64,000 nucleotides of DNA from an uncultured Agathobacter sp. (GCA_910587655.1 CAJUND010000015.1:1-64000); one strand, 5' to 3'. Shown: positions 25,021-34,567, counted from the stretch's first letter. Program-made: numbers and translations. The notes: generated by a model from the sequence alone, not told the origin.

Positions 25021-27435
25021 ATGAAATATGGATATTTTGATGATGAAAAAAGGGAGTATGTGATTGACAGACCGGATACGCCTGCTCCGTGGGCGAATTA
25101 CCTGGGTTCCCCGGAATACGGCGCGGTAATTTCCAATAATGCGGGAGGTTACAGCTTTGCGAAATCCGGTGCGAACGGAAGAATCCTTCGTTATATTTTT
25201 AACAGCTTTGATGAGCCGGGACGCTATATTTACCTCCGGGATAATGACAGCAGGGATTACTGGTCTGCTTCCTGGCAGCCGGTTGGAAAGGATCTGGCGG
25301 ACTACAAAAGCGAGTGCCGCCATGGAACGGCATATACGAAAATGTCCGCCGATTATGCGGACATCCATTCGGAAGTTTTATATTATGTGCCGCTGGACAG
25401 GGATTATGAGGTCTGGAACCTGCGTGTAACAAACAATTCCGGGAAAACAAGGAATCTTAATATTACCGGATACGCAGAATTTACAAATAACAGTAATTAT
25501 GAACAGGACCAGGTGAACCTGCAGTATTCGCAGTTTATAACAAGGACGGTATTCTGCGGTAACCGTATCTGCCAGCTGATTCATGGAAATCTGGACGGAC
25601 TGGAAGGCGGGAAGGACGTGGATGACAAGATTGTTGTGGAACGGTTTTTCGGACTGGCAGGAGCAGAAGTATCTTCTTACTGCGGGGATAAGGAAGAGTT
25701 TCTTGGCAGGTACCACGGTTATGGAAATCCTGAAGGCGTGATACAGGGGGAACTGAACGGTGCGCTGAACTATAACGAGAACGGGTGCGGAGCACTTACA
25801 TCCCAGATTTTACTAGAGCCAGGAGAAACAAAAACCCTTGCATTCATTCTTGGAATGAAATACAATGCAGAGGCAGGACAGATACTGGACAGATACCAGG
25901 ATACTGAAAAAACCTGTGCGTCAGAACTGGATGAACTGATTACTTACTGGCATGGAAAACTTTCCCATTTTCAGGTTAAGACTCCAAGTCCGGAGTTTAA
26001 TACCATGATCAATACATGGAATGCCTATAACTGTTTTATGACCTTTATCTGGTCGCGCGCCGCTTCATTTATTTACTGCGGGCTGCGCAACGGATATGGA
26101 TACCGCGATACCGTACAGGATATCCAGGGGGTGATTCACCTGGCGCCTGAAATGGCGGTGGAAAAGATCCGGTTTATGCTTTCTGCACAGGTGGATAACG
26201 GCGGAGGTCTGCCTCTGGTAAAGTTTACCCATAATGCAGGACATGAGGATACCCCGGATGACGCCTCATATGTAAAAGAGACAGGACACCCGGCATACCG
26301 GGCGGACGACGCCCTGTGGCTGTTTCCGACTGTTTACAAATATGTTTCAGAATCCGGCGACCTTTCCTTTATTGATGAGGTGATTCCTTTTGCCAATAAG
26401 GATGAGGGCACGGTATATGAGCATTTAAAACGTGCGATTGATTTCTCCATGAACCATCTGGGAATCCATGAGATGCCTGCCGGACTGTATGCGGACTGGA
26501 ATGACTGCTTACGGCTGGGAAAGGATGGAGAATCCTCTTTTGTGGCAATGCAGTTTTATCTTGCCATGTCCATTCTGCGGAAATTTGCAGAGCATAAAAA
26601 AGATGAGGATTATATCAGATATCTGGATGAAAGCCAGAAAAAGCTGGGGGAAGTCATTCAGAAACTCTGCTGGGACGAGGACCGGTTTATCCGGGGATTT
26701 ACGGAAAACGGCGAGGTTATCGGGAAGCATTCGGACCCGGAAGCAAATATGTGGCTGAATCCGCAGAGCTGGGCGGTAATCAGCGGTCTTGCGACAGACG
26801 AACAGGCTGATACTGTGCTGGATACGGTATATAAAAGGCTCAACACAGAGTATGGTGCGATTTTAATGGATCCGCCGTATCATAAGCATGCATTTGACGG
26901 TGCGCTTGCTGTTATCTATAATGCGGGTACGAAAGAAAATTCCGGTATTTTTTCACAGTCCCAGGGATGGATTATTCTTGCAGAGGCTTTGCGCGGCCAT
27001 GGGGAACGGGCATTTACCTATTTTATGGAAAACGCGCCTGCGGCGCAGAATGACCGGGCGGAAATCCGCAGGCTGGAGCCGTACTGCTACGGGCAGTTTA
27101 CAGAAGGAAAGGACAGTCCGCATTTTGGACGTTCCCATGTACACTGGCTGACAGGAACGGCATCCACGGTTATGGTCGGCTGTGTCGAGGGAATACTGGG
27201 TATGCGCCCGGATTTTTATGGCTTAAAGATTGCGCCTTCCATACCAAAAGAATGGGAAGCTTTTGAGATTGAAAAGGATTTCAGGGGACGCCATCTGCAT
27301 ATTACGGTTCATAATCCGGGACATGCGGAATCCGGTTTTCAGAAGATGACGGTTAATGGCGAGGAGCTTAAGGAAAATTATATTCCTGAGCAGCTTCTTA
27401 AGGAAGAAACGGAAATTATGCTGTATATTTCTTAA
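25021..27435 (+). CDS. GH94-family phosphorylase, cellobiose-phosphorylase-like
   Basis: 804 aa, close to the size of cellobiose phosphorylase (about 810). It starts MKYGYFDDEKREYVIDRPDT and continues WANYLGSPEYGAVISNNAGG, much like clostridial cellobiose phosphorylase. The barrel domain has GYRDTVQDIQGV and the general-acid motif YADWND (D492), plus RSHVHWLTGTAS near the end. It lies 8 bp behind the first GH94 gene. The two are only distantly similar, so they likely handle different chain lengths or linkages. Cytoplasmic: no signal peptide. Confidence 0.88.
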   Translation: MKYGYFDDEKREYVIDRPDTPAPWANYLGSPEYGAVISNNAGGYSFAKSGANGRILRYIFNSFDEPGRYIYLRDNDSRDYWSASWQPVGKDLADYKSECRHGTAYTKMSADYADIHSEVLYYVPLDRDYEVWNLRVTNNSGKTRNLNITGYAEFTNNSNYEQDQVNLQYSQFITRTVFCGNRICQLIHGNLDGLEGGKDVDDKIVVERFFGLAGAEVSSYCGDKEEFLGRYHGYGNPEGVIQGELNGALNYNENGCGALTSQILLEPGETKTLAFILGMKYNAEAGQILDRYQDTEKTCASELDELITYWHGKLSHFQVKTPSPEFNTMINTWNAYNCFMTFIWSRAASFIYCGLRNGYGYRDTVQDIQGVIHLAPEMAVEKIRFMLSAQVDNGGGLPLVKFTHNAGHEDTPDDASYVKETGHPAYRADDALWLFPTVYKYVSESGDLSFIDEVIPFANKDEGTVYEHLKRAIDFSMNHLGIHEMPAGLYADWNDCLRLGKDGESSFVAMQFYLAMSILRKFAEHKKDEDYIRYLDESQKKLGEVIQKLCWDEDRFIRGFTENGEVIGKHSDPEANMWLNPQSWAVISGLATDEQADTVLDTVYKRLNTEYGAILMDPPYHKHAFDGALAVIYNAGTKENSGIFSQSQGWIILAEALRGHGERAFTYFMENAPAAQNDRAEIRRLEPYCYGQFTEGKDSPHFGRSHVHWLTGTASTVMVGCVEGILGMRPDFYGLKIAPSIPKEWEAFEIEKDFRGRHLHITVHNPGHAESGFQKMTVNGEELKENYIPEQLLKEETEIMLYIS

Positions 27436-27456
27436 GTGAAAAAGAACTGCATGATT

Positions 27457-27486
27457 TTGATATTTTTTGAACTTATATGGTATATC
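27457..27486 (+). promoter_or_regulatory. Possible internal promoter before the binding-protein gene
   Basis: TTGATA (27457-27462) and TATATC (27481-27486) with an 18-bp spacer. The 124-bp gap here is the largest between the GH94 genes and the GH3 gene. Weak match. Confidence 0.3.
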
Positions 27487-27559
27487 GGGGAGCTGGATTA
27501 AGATAAAATATGTCTTGTAAAGCACAAACGTAGTGTTTAAGGTTAAAGGAGGAATTACA

Positions 27560-28972
27560 ATGAAAAAGAAAGTAGTATGTATGTTACTTGCAGCTACTAT
27601 GGTTGCCGGAACACTGGCAGGCTGCGGAGACAAGACAGGCGGGGACAAACCTGCAGATAAGCAGGGGGATACATCTGCGCCAAGCGACGTATCAGCAGAT
27701 GAAGGTAAGGTTATTAACATCTACAGTTTTAACGACGAGGTTCGTAACCGTATTCAGCTGGTATATCCGGAGATTCAGGAAACATCCAAGGATGGTACCG
27801 TGTCTACATTAAAGGATGGTACCGAGATTCACTGGATTATTAACCCGAACCAGGACGGCGTATACCAGGATAAGCTTGATGAAGCGCTTATGGCACAGGC
27901 AGATGCATCGGCGGATGACAAAGTTGATATTTTTGCAGCTGAGACAGACTATGTTGTGAAATACACTGATGCGGATTCAGATGTTGCAATGCCTCTGACT
28001 GATCTGGGTATTAATCCGGATTCAGACCTGGCTGACCAGTTTGATTTTACCAAGACGGTTGCCTGCGATGCAAACGGCGTGCAGAGAGCTACTTCATGGC
28101 AGGCATGTCCGGGCGTCTTAGTATACCGCCGGGATATTGCAAAAGATGTTTTTGGCACGGATGATCCGGAAAAGATTGCCGAGAAGACCAAGGACTGGGA
28201 TACGATGAAGGCTGCTGCAGAAGAGCTTAAGGGCAAAGGATATTACACATTCTCATGCTATACGGATACTTTCCGTACATACGGCAACAGCATTGCAGAG
28301 CCGTGGGTTGCTCCGGGAACCACAACTGTAAAAGTTGACCAGAAGCTGATGGACTGGGTAAAGGATTCCAAGGAGTGGAAGGATGCCGGTTATTTTGATC
28401 CTGCTGTAAAGGGACAGTGGAATGCAGACTGGTTCAATGCAATGGGTTCCAAGTCCAAGGTATTTGCTTTCCTTTTCCCGGCATGGGGAATTGATACACA
28501 GGTAAAGCCGAACTGGGATGGTGAGGACGGCTCATGGGCTGTTACCAGTGCTCCTCTTGCTTATAACTGGGGCGGTACATTCTTAGTTGCAGCTAATGGA
28601 ACAGATAATCCGCAGCATGTAAAGGATATTTTACTTGCAATGACAGCAAATACGGATAATCTGGTAAAAATTTCCAAGGAAACCTCTGATTTTACCAATG
28701 GAAAAACAGCCATGGCGGATGCTGCAAAGGATGACAGCTATGCTTCTGACTTCCTTGGCGGACAGAATCCGTATACCTACTTTACACCGAGTGCAGATAC
28801 CATTAAGATGGCTCCTCTTTCTGCATATGACCAGGGTTGTGTAGAGCTGATTCAGAATGCGTTCCAGGATTATTTAGAGGGCAAGGTTGATTTTGACAAG
28901 GCAAAATCCAACTTTGAAACAGCAATTAAGGAACGGTATCCGGAAATTACGGAAGTTCAGTGGCCAGAATAA
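27560..28972 (+). CDS. Carbohydrate ABC transporter substrate-binding lipoprotein (CUT1)
   Basis: 470 aa. A lipoprotein signal (MKKKVVCMLLAATMVAGTLAGC) with lipobox LAGC is followed by an acidic low-complexity linker and a family 1 extracellular solute-binding domain (VINIYSFNDEV, YRRDIAKDVFG, GTFLVAANGTDNPQ). It captures oligosaccharides outside the cell for the two permeases behind it. Start at ATG 27560 with AAAGGAGG upstream; an earlier in-frame codon at 27533 lacks a site. The neighbouring GH94 and GH3 genes suggest beta-gluco-oligosaccharides. No ATPase gene is here, so a shared MsmK-type ATPase elsewhere is expected. Confidence 0.9.
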   Translation: MKKKVVCMLLAATMVAGTLAGCGDKTGGDKPADKQGDTSAPSDVSADEGKVINIYSFNDEVRNRIQLVYPEIQETSKDGTVSTLKDGTEIHWIINPNQDGVYQDKLDEALMAQADASADDKVDIFAAETDYVVKYTDADSDVAMPLTDLGINPDSDLADQFDFTKTVACDANGVQRATSWQACPGVLVYRRDIAKDVFGTDDPEKIAEKTKDWDTMKAAAEELKGKGYYTFSCYTDTFRTYGNSIAEPWVAPGTTTVKVDQKLMDWVKDSKEWKDAGYFDPAVKGQWNADWFNAMGSKSKVFAFLFPAWGIDTQVKPNWDGEDGSWAVTSAPLAYNWGGTFLVAANGTDNPQHVKDILLAMTANTDNLVKISKETSDFTNGKTAMADAAKDDSYASDFLGGQNPYTYFTPSADTIKMAPLSAYDQGCVELIQNAFQDYLEGKVDFDKAKSNFETAIKERYPEITEVQWPE

Positions 28973-28982
28973 CAACTGGAAT

Positions 28983-29008
28983 CTGCGGCGCATATTACTG
29001 CGCCGCAG
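28983..29008 (+). other. Hairpin between binding protein and permease genes
   Basis: 10-bp perfect GC-rich stem (28983-28992 with 28999-29008, 6-nt loop) without a T-run. Such hairpins commonly raise the level of binding-protein mRNA over that of the permeases. Confidence 0.65.
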
Positions 29009-29033
29009 TATATAAATATAGAGAGGGGAATGG

Positions 29034-29948
29034 ATGTTTATGAAGCCGAAGCGTAAAAAGGTTAATTATTCAAAATGGGGATATATTTTTATTCTTCCAT
29101 TTTTCCTGAGTTTTTTTATTTTTTCCCTGATTCCTCTGGTGGATACCATTCGGTACAGTTTTTATGAGTACTATCGTTCAGGAATTAAGGAAATTGGTCC
29201 GAATTTTATCGGTATGTTCAATTATACTGAACTGTTGAAATCGGATATGCTTAAGTATGCAGGAAATACGCTGATTCTGTGGCTGATCGGATTTATTCCG
29301 CAGATTGTAATTGCCCTGCTGCTTGCTTCGTGGTTCGTGGATATACGTCTGAAAATCCGTGGCCAGCAGTTTTTTAAGGTAGTCATCTATCTTCCAAACC
29401 TGATTATGGCGTCTGCATTTGCGATGCTGTTCTTTACATTGTTTTCAAACAAGGGACCAATCAACTCAATTCTGCTGTCCGCAGGACTGATTAGTACCCC
29501 GGTTGATTTTATGGGTTCTGTGTTTGGAACCAGATCTCTGATAGGAAGTATGAATTTCCTGATGTGGTTTGGTAATACAACCATCATGCTGATGGCGGCA
29601 ATTATGGGTATCAGCCCGGATGTTTTCGAAGCGTCTGAAATTGACGGCTGTAACAGCAGACAGAGATTTTTTAAGATTACACTTCCGCTGATACGCCCGA
29701 TTCTTGCCTATACTCTGATTACTTCCGTAATCGGTGGTCTGCAGATGTTTGATGTTCCGCAGATTCTGACAAACGGACAGGGAAATCCGGATCGTACTTC
29801 AATGACCCTGATTATGTTCCTGAACAGTCATTTGAAGAGCAAGAATTATGGTATGGCAGGCGCACTGTCTGTTTACCTGTTCATTGTAAGCGGTATCCTC
29901 TGCTTTATCGTATACCGTATAACAAATGGCAAGGATTCAGACTATTAA
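29034..29948 (+). CDS. Carbohydrate ABC transporter permease 1 (MalF type)
   Basis: 304 aa with six membrane segments, the first at about 17-37. The cytoplasmic EAA loop reads EASEIDGCNSRQRFFKITLPLIRP, the site that docks the ATPase. AGAGGGG lies 8 bp before ATG 29034. It follows the binding-protein gene across a stabilising hairpin and precedes the second permease. Confidence 0.92.
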   Translation: MFMKPKRKKVNYSKWGYIFILPFFLSFFIFSLIPLVDTIRYSFYEYYRSGIKEIGPNFIGMFNYTELLKSDMLKYAGNTLILWLIGFIPQIVIALLLASWFVDIRLKIRGQQFFKVVIYLPNLIMASAFAMLFFTLFSNKGPINSILLSAGLISTPVDFMGSVFGTRSLIGSMNFLMWFGNTTIMLMAAIMGISPDVFEASEIDGCNSRQRFFKITLPLIRPILAYTLITSVIGGLQMFDVPQILTNGQGNPDRTSMTLIMFLNSHLKSKNYGMAGALSVYLFIVSGILCFIVYRITNGKDSDY

Positions 29949-29973
29949 AGGGTTTCAGAAAGGAGATGTGACT

Positions 29974-30819
29974 ATGGATTCAAATAAGGCAAACCGTATT
30001 CGTACTGTGTTCGTACATGTGGTACTTGTTTTTCTGTCATTTTTGTGCCTGTTCTTTTTCTATATACTGATTGTCAATGCAACGCGTTCGCACGCACAAT
30101 TGCAGAAGGGATTTTCCGCATTGCCGGGAACCAGTTTTTTCAAGAATTTTATGAATGTTGCGAATAACGGTGAGTTTCCGATGCTGCGCGGTATTGTCAA
30201 CAGTCTGATTGTTTCCGGCTGTTCGGCTGCAATCTGTACGTATTTTTCGGCGCTGACGGCATACGGGCTTTATGCCTATGACTTTAAGCTTAGGAAAGCA
30301 GCATTTACATTTATCATGGCAATTCTGGTGATGCCGACACAGGTAACTGCAATGGGATTCCTGCGGTTGATTACCAAGATGGGAATGTATGATTCACTGC
30401 TTCCGCTGATTATTCCGTCAATTGCTTCACCGGCTGTATTCTATTTTATGTACAGCTATCTGGAGTCATCGCTTCCGCTTTCACTTGTAGAGGCGGCAAG
30501 AATGGACGGATCCAGAGAGTTTCGGACATTTAACCAGATTATTATTCCGATTATGAAACCGGCGATAGCAGTACAGGCGATTTTCACTTTCGTTGGTTCA
30601 TGGAACAATTACTTTACTCCGGCTCTTGTTATCCAGTCAAAGGATAAGATGACCGTACCGATATTAATCGCTCTCCTCCGCGGTGCGGATTATATGAACC
30701 GAGATATGGGTAAAATATATATGATGATTCTTGTGGCAATCGTGCCGATTATACTCGTATATTTATTCCTCTCCAAATATATTATTGCGGGTGTAACTCT
30801 TGGCGGTGTCAAAGGATAG
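29974..30819 (+). CDS. Carbohydrate ABC transporter permease 2 (MalG type)
   Basis: 281 aa, six membrane segments. EAA loop EAARMDGSREFRTFNQIIIPIMKP; the C-terminus KYIIAGVTLGGVKG is typical of MalG-like proteins. The start is ATG 29974 behind AAAGGAG; an upstream frame back to 29926 overlaps permease 1. It forms the membrane pore together with permease 1. Confidence 0.92.
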   Translation: MDSNKANRIRTVFVHVVLVFLSFLCLFFFYILIVNATRSHAQLQKGFSALPGTSFFKNFMNVANNGEFPMLRGIVNSLIVSGCSAAICTYFSALTAYGLYAYDFKLRKAAFTFIMAILVMPTQVTAMGFLRLITKMGMYDSLLPLIIPSIASPAVFYFMYSYLESSLPLSLVEAARMDGSREFRTFNQIIIPIMKPAIAVQAIFTFVGSWNNYFTPALVIQSKDKMTVPILIALLRGADYMNRDMGKIYMMILVAIVPIILVYLFLSKYIIAGVTLGGVKG

Positions 30820-30842
30820 AGATATCGTATATTTTACAATAG

Positions 30843-30900
30843 GCTGCCATGGCACAGGCTCTTCTGGAATACCGGAAGAGAACCCATGGCGGTCTTTTTA
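30843..30900 (+). terminator. Terminator or attenuator after the permease genes
   Basis: Nested inverted repeat: outer arms GCCATGG and CCATGGC, inner arms CTCTTCTGG and CCGGAAGAG, followed by TCTTTTTA. It lies just before the GH3 gene, so read-through would give lower GH3 expression. Confidence 0.65.
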
Positions 30901-30932
30901 TATTAATATAGCAGAGAAAGAAAGGGACTGAT

Positions 30933-33386
30933 ATGAAAAAGACAAACTGGAATTACAGCGGTACACAGATACAGGAGCCTTCCGAACGGGAACTTGCACA
31001 CCGCAGACTGGCAAGGACTGCGGCAGCAGAGGGAATGGTACTGTTAAGAAATGATGGTCTGCTGCCGTTTGAAAACTCTGAATCCATTGCACTGCTTGGC
31101 AGCGGGGCTGTCCGGACCGTAAAAGGCGGTACAGGTTCCGGGGATGTGAATAACCGGGACAGTATTTCGATTTACCAGGGACTCGAGGATGCAGGAATTT
31201 TTGTGACAAGCGGGGACTGGCTGCAGGATTACCAGAAGCGGTATGAGGATGCCAGGCAGGCATGGAAACAAAAAGTGCTTGCGGATACGGGTAAGGTCGG
31301 CAATCCGTTTGACGCCTATGCGGCAAACCCGTTTTCCAGACCTGAAGGCCGGCAGATAACAGATGAAGATATCCGTGGGGCTTCGGCTGCAGTATATGTG
31401 GTCAGCCGTATTTCCGGCGAGGGGAAAGACCGCAGACGGGAAGAAGGGGACTACTATTTAAGCAGTAAGGAACGAGAGGATATTTTATTTCTAAACGGAA
31501 AAAATATTCCGCTTGTGCTGATATTAAACACAGGCGGACCGGTGGAACTGACGGATATTCTGGAGGAAGCCGGAGGTATTCAGGCGGTTCTGAGTATTTC
31601 CCTGCCCGGACAGGAAGGCGGTCATGCGGTTGCCGACATCCTGACGGGGAAAACAGTTCCGTCCGGCAGACTCACGGCCACATGGGCCCGTCGTTATGAA
31701 GATTACCCTTCTGCAGAAACTTTTGGTTACCTGAACGGAAATCTGGAGATGGACGAATACCGGGAAGATATTTATGTTGGATACCGGTATTTTGATTACT
31801 GCGGCAGGAAACCATTGTTTCCATTTGGTTACGGGCTTTCTTACACAGGGTTTTCTACAAAGTGCGAAGGGGTCAGATGCGGGAAATGTGTCGCTGTAGA
31901 TGTATCCGTTAAAAATACCGGGACGCGTTTTTCCGGCAGGGAAGTGGTGCAGGTGTACCTGACCCTGCCGCAGACGGGACTGGCAAAGGAGCTGCGCCGG
32001 CTGGCTGGTTTTGCAAAAACAGATATCCTTAAGCCGGGAGAGGAGCAGAGGCTTACCATTACTATGGAACCAAAGCAGTTTGCCAGCTTTTCGGAAGAAG
32101 AACGCGTATGGCTGGTTGAGGAGGGACAGTACGGCGTATGGATTGGACAGAATATTGAATCACTGCAGCCGGCTGCGCTTCTTACGGTGGAAAAGAAGAC
32201 AGTTCTTGAACAGGCAGAAGGTATCTGTCCAAATCCGCCGTCATTTGAAGCTCCTGGCAGGTCGGAACATCTGAGAGTTAAAGCAGAAGAGCTGCTTGTA
32301 CTGGCAGAGGGGCAGAATGTGCCTGTCCTGCAGTGGAAACCGGGGGAAGAAGAGAAAAAGACTTCCGCTGCCGAAACTATGGAAGAAGAACAGCAGACAG
32401 TTGAGCTTCTGCCGCTTTTATATGGAAATATTGCAAAGAACGCAGGTACGCTGGGCGCGGCGGGAATACGCGTGCCAGGTTCTGCCGGAGAGACAACCCA
32501 TGCCCTGGAAGAGAAATATGGAATCCGGTCGCTTATTATGGCGGACGGTCCGGCGGGACTGAGGCTTCAGCAGAGCTATGAGGTAAACCGGGAAACAGGC
32601 GCTATTTACGGAGCAGGCGTTCTTGGTTCACTGGAAAACGGATTTCTTGAAGATAAAAAACAGCATGATGATGCGGACGTTTATTACCAGTACTGTACGG
32701 CATTTCCGGTGGGTACGGCACTGGCGCAGACATGGGATACAGACCTGGTGTATAAGTTCGGTAAGGCAATTGCTGCTGAAATGGAAGAGTTTCACATTGA
32801 CCTGTGGCTGGCGCCGGGAATGAATATTCACAGAAATCCGTTGTGCGGGCGTAATTTTGAGTATTTTTCAGAAGATCCGTTTCTGTCAGGGATGCTGGCA
32901 GCAGCGGTCACAGACGGGGTACAGAAAAACGGGAACTCCGGTGTAACCATTAAGCATTTTGCCTGCAATAACCAGGAGGATAACCGGATGAGCGTGGATG
33001 TGCATGTTTCTGAGCGGGCACTCAGGGAAATTTATCTGCGTGGTTTTGAAATCGCCGTGAAAAAAAGCGCCCCGGCAGCAATCATGTCTTCCTATAACTG
33101 TATTAATGGAGTTCATGCGGCAAACAGCAGATATCTGTGCAGCACGGTTGCGCGGGAAGAATGGGGATTTGCAGGTGTGATTATGTCAGACTGGTTTACC
33201 ACGGGACCGGAGGACGGAAGTGTGCCATGGCAGTGCATAACCGCCGGAAACGACCTGATTATGCCGGGTGACAGTAAGGATGAGGAAAATATCATAAAAG
33301 CCTTTGCGGAGGGAAAGCTATTAAAGGAAGAGGTACGGATGAGCGCGGGACGGATACTTGCAATGATTCAGAAACTGACGGGATAG
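30933..33386 (+). CDS. GH3-family beta-glucosidase with permuted domain order
   Basis: 817 aa, no signal peptide, so cytoplasmic. The alpha/beta sandwich domain comes first (RTAAAEGMVLLRNDGLLPF near residue 30), then a fibronectin-III-like domain (VAVDVSVKNTGTRFSGREVV, about 305-410), and the catalytic barrel last, with GIRSLIMADGPAGLR, LWLAPGMNIHRNPLCGRNFE, VTIKHFACNNQEDNR and the nucleophile D753 in GVIMSDWF. Most GH3 enzymes have the barrel first; this order is known in a minority of ruminal and clostridial beta-glucosidases. The context suggests hydrolysis of beta-gluco-oligosaccharides that enter through the adjacent transporter. Confidence 0.92.
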   Translation: MKKTNWNYSGTQIQEPSERELAHRRLARTAAAEGMVLLRNDGLLPFENSESIALLGSGAVRTVKGGTGSGDVNNRDSISIYQGLEDAGIFVTSGDWLQDYQKRYEDARQAWKQKVLADTGKVGNPFDAYAANPFSRPEGRQITDEDIRGASAAVYVVSRISGEGKDRRREEGDYYLSSKEREDILFLNGKNIPLVLILNTGGPVELTDILEEAGGIQAVLSISLPGQEGGHAVADILTGKTVPSGRLTATWARRYEDYPSAETFGYLNGNLEMDEYREDIYVGYRYFDYCGRKPLFPFGYGLSYTGFSTKCEGVRCGKCVAVDVSVKNTGTRFSGREVVQVYLTLPQTGLAKELRRLAGFAKTDILKPGEEQRLTITMEPKQFASFSEEERVWLVEEGQYGVWIGQNIESLQPAALLTVEKKTVLEQAEGICPNPPSFEAPGRSEHLRVKAEELLVLAEGQNVPVLQWKPGEEEKKTSAAETMEEEQQTVELLPLLYGNIAKNAGTLGAAGIRVPGSAGETTHALEEKYGIRSLIMADGPAGLRLQQSYEVNRETGAIYGAGVLGSLENGFLEDKKQHDDADVYYQYCTAFPVGTALAQTWDTDLVYKFGKAIAAEMEEFHIDLWLAPGMNIHRNPLCGRNFEYFSEDPFLSGMLAAAVTDGVQKNGNSGVTIKHFACNNQEDNRMSVDVHVSERALREIYLRGFEIAVKKSAPAAIMSSYNCINGVHAANSRYLCSTVAREEWGFAGVIMSDWFTTGPEDGSVPWQCITAGNDLIMPGDSKDEENIIKAFAEGKLLKEEVRMSAGRILAMIQKLTG

Positions 33387-33412
33387 ACTGTGGAAGCGGG
33401 CAGGAGAAGAAC

Positions 33413-34177
33413 TTATCTCCTGTCCGGGTTTACGATACTCCAGCTGGAACTGGAATAGAGGTCGCGGTATTTTTTTGGCGTCATTCCGGTAAATTCCTTA
33501 AACATCTGAATAAAATGGCTCTGTGAGGAGAAGGAAAGGTAATTGGAAATTTCAACCAGGCTGTAGTCGCAGAATTTCAGCAGGTGCTGTGCTTTTTCAA
33601 TCTTCTTCTCACGGACATAATCACTTATTGAAACGCCTGTTTCTTTTTTGAAAAGACGTGACAGATAGCTTGCGGATAATCCGGTGTATTCGGCCAGATT
33701 TTCAATTGTAATACGTTCTTTAATGTGTTCATAAATGTAATCAATGCAGATGGAAACTGGCTTTGACGTACCCAGATTTCTTACATTGAATCTCATTTTT
33801 CCAGTGAAATCGAGAACCATCTGGTCATGAAGGTCAATAACTGCCTGGGGGGTGTGCAGATTGTCCAGCTTCAGGATATAAAAATCACTTAGCCGGAATG
33901 CCTGTTCTGTTTCCATTCCTGCGGCGATACAAAGTCTTGTAATAAACGCAGTTGTTATGACAAAGTGGTATTTGAGATTTGTGACGGGATCGCGTGAAAG
34001 CGTACCAACGCCTCCTTTTTCTGCAAATCTCTGCTCCATACAGTTCTGGCGCACAAAGTCAATGTCCCCGGAACTGACTGCATGGAAAAAAGTCTGCTCA
34101 TCATTTAACGGGCGGTGGAGGTTTTCTTCCTCACTGTCTTTTGTTTCCTGTACATACCATTCCTTTAAAAGTTCCAT
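33413..34177 (-). CDS. AraC-family transcriptional regulator
   Basis: 254 aa. The C-terminal double helix-turn-helix (about 150-245) is clear: ITIENLAEYTGLSASYLSRL, FKKETGVSISDYVREKKIEK and FSSQSHFIQMFKEFTGMTPKKYR. The N-terminal 145 residues are helical and do not resemble the sugar-binding cupin of AraC itself. It lies convergent to the GH3 gene and is the likely activator of the GH94 to GH3 genes; the inducer is unknown. Confidence 0.88.
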   Translation of the reverse strand: MELLKEWYVQETKDSEEENLHRPLNDEQTFFHAVSSGDIDFVRQNCMEQRFAEKGGVGTLSRDPVTNLKYHFVITTAFITRLCIAAGMETEQAFRLSDFYILKLDNLHTPQAVIDLHDQMVLDFTGKMRFNVRNLGTSKPVSICIDYIYEHIKERITIENLAEYTGLSASYLSRLFKKETGVSISDYVREKKIEKAQHLLKFCDYSLVEISNYLSFSSQSHFIQMFKEFTGMTPKKYRDLYSSSSWSIVNPDRR

Positions 34178-34440
34178 ATCTGCACCTTCCTTTAATATAA
34201 ACGGATAAAACGGTATAAGTAGTATATCATTAATTGGTTATTTGCGCAATTAACAAAGAAATTTAAGTTTGTCCAGATGTAGTCTGGTCTATGGCAGTAA
34301 ATTTATTATAACAAAAAATCTTGGTTTTTTGTATTATTTTTTATAAACAAAATCTGGGAATTGACTTTCAATATGGAGGTACTGACGGAAAGACGTGGGA
34401 AATAACAAAATATGGCTGTCCGGCGATGCATTGCTGTAAA
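34178..34440. other. AT-rich intergenic stretch upstream of the AraC gene
   Basis: No gene is supportable; open frames on the plus strand lack ribosome sites. It probably carries the promoter of the AraC gene. GAAGGTGCAG-like bases just upstream of 34177 give its ribosome site. Confidence 0.4.
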
Positions 34441-34513
34441 TGTTTTGTCCTGCAGATTTTTCCGCCGGGTGGTCTTCCATTCCGGCGGACTGGTATTTTG
34501 GCAGGACAAAACA
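34441..34513. repeat. Nested inverted repeat, 73 bp, of unknown role
   Basis: Outer 13-bp perfect arms TGTTTTGTCCTGC (34441-34453) and GCAGGACAAAACA (34501-34513); inner 8-bp arms TCCGCCGG (34461-34468) and CCGGCGGA (34482-34489). On the plus strand it is followed by TTTTTAAA. It fits no terminator for the flanking genes well, because AraC points away and the MCP gene has its own hairpin. It could be a structured RNA, a small mobile repeat or a bidirectional terminator. Confidence 0.5.
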
Positions 34514-34539
34514 TTTTTAAAGCCGTGGTGTTTGATATA

Positions 34540-34560
34540 CTGTCTGCAGAAAGCAGACAG
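34540..34560 (-). terminator. Hairpin directly after the first chemoreceptor gene
   Basis: 8-bp perfect stem CTGTCTGC/GCAGACAG with a 5-nt loop, 7 bp beyond the stop of the minus-strand chemoreceptor gene. No strong T-run follows on that strand, so termination may be partial. Confidence 0.4.
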
Positions 34561-34567
34561 GGAATAC

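Noticed and set aside
29034..30819. Sugar importer incomplete because no ATPase gene is present
   Set aside because: CUT1 transporters of Firmicutes commonly share one MsmK-type ATPase encoded elsewhere.
34381..34440. c-di-GMP or other known riboswitch upstream of the nested inverted repeat
   Set aside because: The conserved core sequences are not present and no plus-strand gene follows.
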